The translations under genes were made by a program, and so were the position numbers. Source: Aidingimonas lacisalsi (lineage in GTDB: Bacteria > Pseudomonadota > Gammaproteobacteria > Pseudomonadales > Halomonadaceae). From it: 64,000 nt of DNA. Under the pieces are notes generated by a model, which had not been told where the DNA came from, made no database searches, and saw only the letters and a list, made by a program, of their open reading frames with translations. This document shows, piece after piece, positions 27,366-34,653 of the stretch (position 1 is the first letter of the stretch; each line of letters starts with the position of its first letter). The DNA is taken from the NCBI RefSeq assembly GCF_008079445.1, contig NZ_VRYH01000004.1:372001-436000 (forward strand), written 5' to 3'.

Positions 27366-28346
27366 CTATCCCGCTGCCGCCACCACCGTGGCAACCAGAT
27401 AGCTGGTGTAGGCAATGAACAGGAGTAACAGCAAACTGCCCTCGACACGGTTGACGCGGCCGGGTCGACCTTTCCAGCCCATGGCGAAAATACCCATCAA
27501 CAGCGTCATCACGGCCATTACGACCCAGTCACGCATCAACACTTCGCTGCCCGAATCAATGGGATGAATGACACCGGCGAGTCCGACGACTCCCAGCGTA
27601 TTGAACAAGTTCGATCCGACGACATTACCCAGCACGAGATCATGTTCACGACGCCTCAGCGCGCTGATCGACGATGCCAACTCAGGCAACGACGTACCGA
27701 CGGCAACGACCGTCAGTCCAATGATGAGGTCGCTGACACCAAAGCGCTGGGCAACGGCCACCGCCCCCCAAACGAGCACCCGCGAACTCGCTATCAGCAC
27801 GACCAGGCCAATAAGCGTCCAAACGATCCCTTTCTTCAGCGACATGGGATGAGCAGCGAGGGTCTCCTCGGTGTCGCTGCCGAGGCCATCCGTCCCCGTT
27901 TGCCGAGCACGCCAGATACTGATCGCCACGAAAGCACTCAGGACCACCAGTAGGCTGACTGCATCCAGCGTGCTGATGCGCCCATCCCACAATTGCCACG
28001 CGGCCACCAGAGTGACGCCACCAAGCAACGGTATTTCCTGACGTAGTACCTGGGAGTGAACGGCCAATGGGGAAAGCAACGCCACTAGACCGAGAATCAA
28101 ACCGATGTTGGTGATATTCGATCCATAAGCGTTCCCCAACGCCAGTCCGGGGCTTCCCTGCCAGGCGGCCAGCGCCGAGACCATCATTTCCGGGGCCGAG
28201 GTCCCGAAACCGATGACCAGGATACCGATCAACAACGGCGACAGCCCCAGATGTCCCGATGTCGCTGCCGCGCCATCAACGAAGCGCTCGGCACTCCATA
28301 CCAGCACGACAAGACCTACGATGATCGCCAGCAGCGGCCACAGCAT
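27366..28346 (-). CDS. Calcium/sodium antiporter, CaCA family (YrbG-like)
   Basis: An inner-membrane cation exchanger of 326 residues. The two conserved alpha-repeats are visible: GFGTSAPEMMVSAL near residue 45 and AVGTSLPELASSI near residue 210, each followed by a conserved GNxxGSN motif (GNAYGSNI, GNVVGSNL). About ten membrane helices are visible. I choose the ATG at 28346, since AAGGGAG precedes it by seven to eight bases; a further in-frame ATG at 28376 is less likely. It stands alone, divergent from pqiA. The family exchanges Ca2+ for Na+ or H+; the actual ion is not known here. Confidence 0.88.
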   Translation of the reverse strand: MLWPLLAIIVGLVVLVWSAERFVDGAAATSGHLGLSPLLIGILVIGFGTSAPEMMVSALAAWQGSPGLALGNAYGSNITNIGLILGLVALLSPLAVHSQVLRQEIPLLGGVTLVAAWQLWDGRISTLDAVSLLVVLSAFVAISIWRARQTGTDGLGSDTEETLAAHPMSLKKGIVWTLIGLVVLIASSRVLVWGAVAVAQRFGVSDLIIGLTVVAVGTSLPELASSISALRRREHDLVLGNVVGSNLFNTLGVVGLAGVIHPIDSGSEVLMRDWVVMAVMTLLMGIFAMGWKGRPGRVNRVEGSLLLLLFIAYTSYLVATVVAAAG

Positions 28347-28403
28347 CGTCGTTACTCCCTTGACTATTCCCCGCAATGAACAAAGGCATTCATGAACGAA
28401 TGT

Positions 28404-28431
28404 TTGTCTGTCTCATGACACGCGGCATAAT
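28404..28431 (+). promoter_or_regulatory. Candidate sigma-70 promoter of pqiABC
   Basis: TTGTCT (28404-28409), 16 bases, CATAAT (28426-28431), placed 49 bases before the pqiA start in the divergent gap. The elements match the consensus at four and five of six positions. Just upstream is an imperfect palindrome CATTC-N6-GAATG. Confidence 0.45.
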
Positions 28432-28479
28432 GACACCAGGTTGAGTGATTAACCAGCAGTTGCGCAGCGGAGTTCACCA

Positions 28480-29820
28480 GTGGCAGGGAGTCGCGAGACA
28501 CCACAGCAAGACGCCTCGTTCGTCCCGGAATCCCCGGAGGCGCGCACGTCACGCCGTCGCCTGCGAGCATGTCATGAATGCGACTGGTTGACCGCTCTTC
28601 CCCCGCTGCATCCCGGTGAAAAGGCGGATTGTCCTCGTTGCGGCCATACGCTGGTGACTCGCCATTTCCGCCCCGTACAACGCAGCATGGCACTGGCGAT
28701 CGCTTCACTGCTGGCACTGGCGATGTCGGTGTCGTTTACCTTCGTCAGTTTCGAAGCGCGCGGTATTGGCAACCGAATCGAATTGACAGAAACTGCAACG
28801 ACGCTACTCGGCTTCCATGAGCCACTCGTGGCCATCGGGGTCGCATTGACCGTTATCGTCCTCCCTGCCGTCTATCTAAGTAGTGTCATCTGGCTCCAGT
28901 TGGGTCTGTTACGAAACGCGCCTCTGCCTGCCAGCCGCACGATTGCACGCTCACTGGCGCATTTGCATCCCTGGATGATGGCCGATGTTTTCATCATCGG
29001 CGCACTGGTCAGCCTCTTCAAAGTGGCCGGACTGGCCGATGTCGAACTGGGCATTTCATTCTGGGCCTTCTGCGCCTTTGCCCTGCTACTGCTCTTTACC
29101 ACACAATCGATCGATGCCGACTGGATGTGGTTCTCGCTGGCCGGTGAACCGCCGGCTCCCGAAGGCAGTCAGGTCGGCAAAACGGCAGCCTCTCAAGGGT
29201 TGGTCGGGTGCTCCACCTGCAGGCTGGTCAATCGAATCGACAGCAACGCCCGTCACACTCAATGCCTCAGATGTGGTGAGCGACTGCACGCACGCATTCC
29301 GCACAGCCTGCAGCGGACCTGGGCGCTGCTGGTCGCCGCCGCGATTCTCTATATTCCCGCCAACATCTATCCAATAATGACCACGACCTCACTGGGACGC
29401 AGTGATCCCTCGACAATCATCGGGGGAGTGGTCACGCTATGGCAATCGGGATCATGGCCGATCGCGGCGATCATCTTCATTGCCAGCGTGCTTGTCCCCG
29501 TCGGCAAACTGATCGCTCTAGCCTGGCTATGCATCGCGATTCGCAACAGCGATCGACTGCAGAACAGCATCCGCACACGCCTTTACCGTGTCACGGAATT
29601 CATCGGTCGCTGGTCGATGGTCGACGTTTTCGTCGTTGCCTTGCTCGTGGCGCTGGTACGTGCCGGTGACCTGATGTCGATCACCCCGGGACACGCCGCA
29701 CTGGCTTTCGGTGCCATGGTCGTATTGACCATGCTGGCCGCCATGACCTTCGATCCCAGGCTGATCTGGGATGCACCGAATGCGACCGAGAAGCGTAACC
29801 GCCAAGGAAGCCACTCATGA
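28480..29820 (+). CDS. pqiA: Paraquat-inducible protein A (PqiA)
   Basis: Inner-membrane partner of the PqiB MCE tunnel, implicated in lipid transport between the membranes. The 446 residues hold two repeated PqiA domains, each opening with paired cysteines (CHECD then CPRC at about 28-51; CSTC then CLRC at about 244-267) that may bind metal, followed by four membrane helices. The start is GTG at 28480 with a CGGAG-type site upstream. It overlaps pqiB as ATGA. Confidence 0.92.
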   Translation: MAGSRETPQQDASFVPESPEARTSRRRLRACHECDWLTALPPLHPGEKADCPRCGHTLVTRHFRPVQRSMALAIASLLALAMSVSFTFVSFEARGIGNRIELTETATTLLGFHEPLVAIGVALTVIVLPAVYLSSVIWLQLGLLRNAPLPASRTIARSLAHLHPWMMADVFIIGALVSLFKVAGLADVELGISFWAFCAFALLLLFTTQSIDADWMWFSLAGEPPAPEGSQVGKTAASQGLVGCSTCRLVNRIDSNARHTQCLRCGERLHARIPHSLQRTWALLVAAAILYIPANIYPIMTTTSLGRSDPSTIIGGVVTLWQSGSWPIAAIIFIASVLVPVGKLIALAWLCIAIRNSDRLQNSIRTRLYRVTEFIGRWSMVDVFVVALLVALVRAGDLMSITPGHAALAFGAMVVLTMLAAMTFDPRLIWDAPNATEKRNRQGSHS

Positions 29821-31481
29821 CCGATGACAATACGTCACCCAACGAGTCATCCCGTGCGATCAGGCGCCGCCAGACTCGACTGTCTCCCATCTGGATCGTG
29901 CCCCTGGTTGCCGCACTGATCGGCTTGTGGCTGGTCTACGACAATGTCGCCGGTCGCGGGCCTCAGGTCACCCTGGTCATGGAAAATGCGGAAGGAATCG
30001 AAGCCGGCAATACCTTGATCAAGAGCCGGAATGTCGAAGTGGGACGCGTCGAGGATGTCCGTCTCTCCGACGACCTGGGGCATACCGTGATCACGGCGCG
30101 CATGGATCCTGAAGCCGAGCCCATGCTGGTAGAAGACAGCCAATTCTGGGTCGTCAAGCCGCGCATTGATCGTGAAGGCATCAGCGGGCTCGGTACAGTA
30201 CTCTCTGGCGCTTATATTCAGATCCAACCGGGAAACAGCGATGTCCCCCGGCGGCGCTTCGACGTCCGCAATCAGCCACCGGTTGCCTCCCAGGATGCCG
30301 AAGGACTACGGCTCAACCTGGATAGCCAGCTAGGCAACTCACTACGCGTCGGTGATCCCGTGACATATCAGGGGTTCACCGTCGGCCGCGTCGAGGAAAC
30401 CGAGTTCGATGCACAAGCGCGCAAAATGCGCCATCAGCTATTCATCGAAAGCCCGTACGATGTTCTCGTCACCACCAGCACACGCTTCTGGGGAGCCAGC
30501 GGATTCGATCTTCGCCTCGATTCCGAGGGCGTACGTGTCAATGTCGACTCACTCGAGTCCCTATTGGGTGGCGGGGTCACCTTTGGCGTGCCGGAAGACA
30601 TCCCGATGGGTGATCCCGTCGGAGCGAATACGACCTTTACCCTTTATGCCGACGAAGAGAGTGCACGCCAGGGCACCTTCAATCGCTATCTGGAATATGT
30701 CCTGCTCGTCGATGACAGTGTCCGGGGGCTGTCCCACGGTGCATCCGTGGAATACCGCGGTGTCCGTGTCGGTACCGTGGATAGCGTCCCCTGGAACTTT
30801 ACCGCGCCACAACCCGACTCCCGCTCCAGTTTCACCATCCCCGTTCTCATCCGCATCGAACCGCAACGGCTCGGTGAAGATGAACAAGGGCGTACTCTGG
30901 AAGAGTGGGATCAGCAGATGAAGCAGATGTTCGATCTGGGTCTGCGAGCGTCTCTGAAGTCAGGCAATCTACTGACCGGGGCACGGTATGTCGACCTCAA
31001 TTTCCAGCGCGACCTGGAGGGAGACTACACCCCGGAACGCTTCGAGGGCGTTACCATCTTTCCCACCTCGTCATCGGGATTCGCCCAGATCGAACAACAG
31101 GTATCGGACTTGCTGAGCAAACTCAACGCTCTGGACGTCGAACCGGTACTCAATCGACTCGATAGCAATCTGGCCGCGTCGGAGGCCACGCTCGGGGAAG
31201 TCCGACAGACGACGTCAGCGTTGAGAGAGTTGCTTGAAGCCCCCGAAACGCAGGAGCTGCCCGGCAACGTCAACCAGACCCTGGAGGACATGCGCAGAAC
31301 ACTGGATGGCTTCTCGCCCGAATCCGCCGCCTATCAGGACATCACCACGACGCTGGAGCGACTCGACAAGTTGCTGCGCGATTTGCAGCCGACAGTCAGA
31401 ACGTTGCGCGAACAACCCAATGCACTGATTTTCGACCACCGCGAAGGCGAAGATCCGGAGCCGCAAGCGCCCAGACAATGA
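29817..31481 (+). CDS. pqiB: PqiB, MCE-domain intermembrane transport protein
   Basis: A 554-residue protein with one N-terminal membrane helix (about 24-41, IWIVPLVAALIGLWLVY) followed by three MCE domains (about 44-135, 160-230 and 285-400). A long helical C-terminal region (about 415-540) forms the needle in PqiB relatives. It should span the periplasm and work with PqiA and the lipoprotein PqiC in phospholipid traffic and envelope integrity. It overlaps pqiA by four bases. Confidence 0.93.
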   Translation: MTDDNTSPNESSRAIRRRQTRLSPIWIVPLVAALIGLWLVYDNVAGRGPQVTLVMENAEGIEAGNTLIKSRNVEVGRVEDVRLSDDLGHTVITARMDPEAEPMLVEDSQFWVVKPRIDREGISGLGTVLSGAYIQIQPGNSDVPRRRFDVRNQPPVASQDAEGLRLNLDSQLGNSLRVGDPVTYQGFTVGRVEETEFDAQARKMRHQLFIESPYDVLVTTSTRFWGASGFDLRLDSEGVRVNVDSLESLLGGGVTFGVPEDIPMGDPVGANTTFTLYADEESARQGTFNRYLEYVLLVDDSVRGLSHGASVEYRGVRVGTVDSVPWNFTAPQPDSRSSFTIPVLIRIEPQRLGEDEQGRTLEEWDQQMKQMFDLGLRASLKSGNLLTGARYVDLNFQRDLEGDYTPERFEGVTIFPTSSSGFAQIEQQVSDLLSKLNALDVEPVLNRLDSNLAASEATLGEVRQTTSALRELLEAPETQELPGNVNQTLEDMRRTLDGFSPESAAYQDITTTLERLDKLLRDLQPTVRTLREQPNALIFDHREGEDPEPQAPRQ

Positions 31482-31495
31482 CGAAGGATTCCTAT

Positions 31496-32170
31496 ATGAC
31501 GCCGAACATGTTGTCCGATCGCCGTTGCATACCACGCTCTGACAGCCCGTATCGAACATGTCTCGCCATGGTCGTGATGAGTCTCGTTCTCCTGACCGGC
31601 TGTGCAGGATCACCTACCCCCAGCGAACGCTATACCCTGCCCGGTCCGGCGCCTGAGCACACGGCAGGCGCTGATGCCGAGCATGTCCTGTTGGTCGAGT
31701 CGCTCGATCTGGCCGAGTATCTGGATAACGAGGGTATCGTGCTGCAACTCGATGAACTGCGTCTCAACGAAGCGAGTCAACACTTGTGGGCCGAACGACT
31801 CGACCACCAACTCGAACGCGGGCTACGCCACCGCTTGGCCGAACGGCTCGACACGACGTACGTAGCGAGTGATGCCCGAGATATGAACCTGGCGACCGGG
31901 GAAGACGACGAGCGACACGTGGAGGTCGCGAAATTACGCATCGACGTCGACCGTTTTCAGGGCGATCAACACGGTTATGCCATCGCCGGTGGCCGTTGGC
32001 AGCTACGCAATACGCATGACCGTCTGATCGCCGCTCGTCCCTTCAATGTTCGCACGGAGCTCGAGCATGACGGTTATCCCGCTCTGGTCAGGGCGCTCGG
32101 GGCAAGTTGGGATGGTCTGGCCGACGAAATCGCCACTGTCGTGCGTGAACGATATCGACCCTCTGAATGA
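31496..32170 (+). CDS. pqiC: PqiC-family lipoprotein (DUF330)
   Basis: An outer-membrane lipoprotein partner of PqiB. The signal peptide ends in a lipobox, LVLLTGC, with Cys36 from the chosen ATG at 31496, which has AAGGA seven bases upstream. An earlier ATG at 31478 overlaps the pqiB stop as ATGA and is also possible. The mature part follows the family pattern (YTLPGP near the start, then conserved segments up to ALVRALGASWDGLADEI). It is convergent with fliA, with only one base between the stop codons. Confidence 0.88.
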   Translation: MTPNMLSDRRCIPRSDSPYRTCLAMVVMSLVLLTGCAGSPTPSERYTLPGPAPEHTAGADAEHVLLVESLDLAEYLDNEGIVLQLDELRLNEASQHLWAERLDHQLERGLRHRLAERLDTTYVASDARDMNLATGEDDERHVEVAKLRIDVDRFQGDQHGYAIAGGRWQLRNTHDRLIAARPFNVRTELEHDGYPALVRALGASWDGLADEIATVVRERYRPSE

Positions 32171-32171
32171 A

Positions 32172-32867
32172 TCAGGCCAGGCGTGAGCGCAATCGTGACA
32201 CTGCCTGACTGTGGAGTTGGCAGACACGTGATTCACTGACTTCAAGCACGGCGCCAATCTCCTTGAGGTTGAGTTCTTCCTGGTAATAAAGCCCCAATAG
32301 CAGTTTTTCGCGTTCCGGCAAGGCATTGATGGCATCGAGGAGTTGTTGCCGTTGCTCTCCATCAACCAGGGACGCAAACGGTGAGAGAGGCCCACTATCT
32401 CCCGCACTGGGTTCACCACCGTCACTGACGAGCTCTTCAAACGGCAAGAGCTGCCCTCCATTCGCGTCTCCCAGCAGTTGCTGATACTCCTCCAGTGCCA
32501 ACCCCATGTCATCGGCGATCTCCCGCTCCTCCGGCGCCCGTCCCATTCGCTGCTCCAGACGTCGGATGCTTTCATCGATCGACCGGGCATTGCGCCTGAC
32601 GCTACGCGGCACCCAATCACGACTGCGAAGCTCATCGATCATCGCACCGCGAATACGTTGGCTGGCATAGGTCGTGAAGGCTGCCCCCTGACCGGCATCA
32701 TAACGGTTCAAGCAATCCAGCAGCCCCACCATGCCAGCCTGAATCAGATCGTCCAGTTCGACACTCGCAGGGAGTTTCACTTGCAGCGCCAGCGCCTGAC
32801 GACGAACTATCGGCAGGTATTGTTCCAGCAACGCTTCCTGATCGATCTTGCCTTGTGCCGTATACAT
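32172..32867 (-). CDS. fliA: RNA polymerase sigma factor FliA (sigma-28)
   Basis: The flagellar sigma factor for late genes. The 231 residues align with E. coli FliA throughout, including LPASVELDDLIQAGM (region 2), AFTTYASQRIRGAMIDELRS, DWVPRSVRRNARSI (region 3) and YYQEELNLKEIGAVLEVSES (region 4.2). I choose the ATG at 32867 (MYTAQGK, as in E. coli MNSLYTAEG); the extra 15 codons upstream are not conserved. Three good sigma-28 promoters elsewhere in the window are its likely targets. No FlgM gene is present here. Confidence 0.95.
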   Translation of the reverse strand: MYTAQGKIDQEALLEQYLPIVRRQALALQVKLPASVELDDLIQAGMVGLLDCLNRYDAGQGAAFTTYASQRIRGAMIDELRSRDWVPRSVRRNARSIDESIRRLEQRMGRAPEEREIADDMGLALEEYQQLLGDANGGQLLPFEELVSDGGEPSAGDSGPLSPFASLVDGEQRQQLLDAINALPEREKLLLGLYYQEELNLKEIGAVLEVSESRVCQLHSQAVSRLRSRLA

Positions 32868-33076
32868 CTCTCTCGCCTTGGCCCCTGGCAACTTGCCGGG
32901 TCTGAGGAACATGAGCCATCAACGACTCATGAGTGCATTATTGCCGCCGAGACTGAGCGGCCATAGCGGGAATACCCCTATCGAACGGAGGCTTTTCATC
33001 GTTTTGCGGATATCGCAGTGGCAACACCGCTCGCTTGTCGCTAAGCTGACCGGCCACGCTCTGAGCGGAGATCACC

Positions 33077-33706
33077 ATGTACGCCAAACCGAACGAGCAT
33101 GAATTACACATCGCCGACTATCGATTACGAAACCGCTACCTGCTCGTCCGGCATGGACATAGTCAAGCCAATGCCTGTCACCGTATCGTCAGCGATCCCG
33201 CAAACGGTCTGACAACCGCCGGACTGTCACCATTGGGCATCACCCAACTCGACGAACTCATCGAAGGCTGGCACTGGCCCCTGCCATTACGGATCGTACA
33301 TTCTGACTTCTTGCGTACAACTCAAACCGCTCAAATCCTGGCACATCACTTTGCGCTGCCCACCCGAACCGACCCACGGTTGCGCGAACGCCATTTCGGC
33401 GAACTGGAAGGCGAACCGGATCATCACTATGAATCCGTGTGGGCCTATGACCGGCACACTCCGTCACATTGCGAATTCGGCGTAGAAAGCCTGGAACATG
33501 TCGCTTCGCGCATGATGGCCGTTATCGAGGCGCTGGAAATCGAACATCATGGCGAGGTTCTGATGCTAGTCAGTCACGGCGACCCGTTACATATCCTGCT
33601 GACCCACATGGAACGGCGCCCCTTGACCGAACATCGTCAACGCCCGGCACTGGAACCCGCCAGCATCACGCTCCTGACAGGCGACTCTGAATCCGTTGAT
33701 TCTTAG
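33077..33706 (+). CDS. Histidine phosphatase family protein
   Basis: A 209-residue phosphatase/mutase of the histidine phosphatase superfamily, cytoplasmic (no signal peptide). The catalytic motif LLVRHGHSQAN has His26, the second basic pocket is at HSDFLRTTQTA, the acid at RLRERHFGELEG, and the second His at VSHGDPLHILL. It stands alone on the plus strand inside the flagellar island, divergent from fliA and convergent with flhE (three bases between stops). The substrate is not predictable and a flagellar role is only suggested by position. Confidence 0.85.
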   Translation: MYAKPNEHELHIADYRLRNRYLLVRHGHSQANACHRIVSDPANGLTTAGLSPLGITQLDELIEGWHWPLPLRIVHSDFLRTTQTAQILAHHFALPTRTDPRLRERHFGELEGEPDHHYESVWAYDRHTPSHCEFGVESLEHVASRMMAVIEALEIEHHGEVLMLVSHGDPLHILLTHMERRPLTEHRQRPALEPASITLLTGDSESVDS

Positions 33707-33709
33707 CCT

Positions 33710-34150
33710 CTATCGGAACTCAGCGATCAACTGCAACTGCGTTACCGACACGGCCGTTGCGCCGTCGGGCAAACGAAACCGGAACCACAACGGCTGTGTC
33801 GCCGATTTACCGGCCAGTGCATCACTTTGCCCCTGCTGCGAAGATAACGGTATACATTGAGCTGGATGACATAGCCACGCATCCACACGGTGTCCCGGAG
33901 CAATCGAAAACCGCCAGCGCACCGACTGAAGTCGATGCCCGGCGGCAATCTCCGATGAAGGTCGTATCCGCTCGCTGTCGGTCGCACGGCCAGCCACTGC
34001 GACACGCACCCCGGACGGTTCTCCCACCCAGCTTCCGGGCACGCCAAGTGCCACTGGACCCAGTGGTCCGACAAGCAAGCACGCCAGGCCCATCAGCGCC
34101 ATGACATGCCACTTGAAACGACGCTTCGTCATTGCACTCATCATGTTCAT
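33710..34150 (-). CDS. flhE: Flagellar protein FlhE
   Basis: A 146-residue exported protein: a signal-like hydrophobic stretch at about 13-36, then a beta-rich mature part. The pattern VRWRFSIAPGHRVDAWLCHP, CIPLSSQQG, and TQPLWFRFRLPDG follows E. coli FlhE (WRYQL, LCSQSRCVEL, EPLRFVWEVPGG), including the two cysteines. In enterics FlhE is periplasmic and is linked to proper export gate closure. There it follows flhA directly; here flhF and an flhG-like gene intervene. The ATG at 34150 overlaps the previous stop as ATGA. Confidence 0.8.
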   Translation of the reverse strand: MNMMSAMTKRRFKWHVMALMGLACLLVGPLGPVALGVPGSWVGEPSGVRVAVAGRATDSERIRPSSEIAAGHRLQSVRWRFSIAPGHRVDAWLCHPAQCIPLSSQQGQSDALAGKSATQPLWFRFRLPDGATAVSVTQLQLIAEFR

Positions 34151-34653
34151 CGTCTGGCCAGTACCAGCAGTTCAATGCCCAGAAACGACCCGGCAGCTTC
34201 TCTCAGATTATTGAGCAGCCCCCGGGACGAGGGAAAGCCTGGATGCACCGCCAATAGTCGACGCGGCCCTTCACGCAGACTCAACTGTTTCAACACGCGG
34301 TAGGCGCGACGAAAGCCATCCGGATCCTCATCCACCCACAATGCCCAGCGGGATTGTTGCTCGGCGAGTACTGCCAGGTGCGGCGTGTTAGCATCCAGCC
34401 CCACCACTCGCCATGCAGCAGGGTCACCGATCCATTGTTGTCCTGCGTCATGCCACTGCGCCAGCACATCGATGACCCGTTGTGTCTGGGCATTCGACGT
34501 ATCCGGCAACCCGACCACCATCAGTGTCGTCGAGGCGTCACCGGTGCTTGACGATGGTGGAGACATCCTGGCTCGTTCACCAGCCCAGCGCCGCAGACCG
34601 GCAGCCTGATCCGTCCGAGAGTCCTGCATCTCGATAGCGTCATCGCTCATCAC
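34147..34653 (-). CDS. Reduced FlhG-like protein with DQAxGLR helix, no ATPase motif
   Basis: A 168-residue protein in the slot where flhG (fleN, ylxH) normally follows flhF. The N-terminal DQAAGLRRW at residues 15-23 is the helix by which FlhG stimulates the FlhF GTPase. The rest should be a MinD-like ATPase but lacks the Walker A KGGVGKT motif and is about 100 residues short. Segments such as TLMVVGLPDTSNAQTQRVID and WRVVGLDANTP suggest a degenerate or shortened P-loop-like fold. It overlaps flhF and flhE by ATGA on both sides, so it is firmly in the operon. Whether it is an FlhG derivative or an unrelated protein with the helix needs structure comparison. Confidence 0.6.
   Translation of the reverse strand: MMSDDAIEMQDSRTDQAAGLRRWAGERARMSPPSSSTGDASTTLMVVGLPDTSNAQTQRVIDVLAQWHDAGQQWIGDPAAWRVVGLDANTPHLAVLAEQQSRWALWVDEDPDGFRRAYRVLKQLSLREGPRRLLAVHPGFPSSRGLLNNLREAAGSFLGIELLVLARR

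Noticed and set aside
32913-33076. FlhDC box before fliA
   Set aside because: Half-site-like pieces (AACGATGAAAAGCC, CGCTATGG) occur, but the spacing is about 20 bases and matches are poor.
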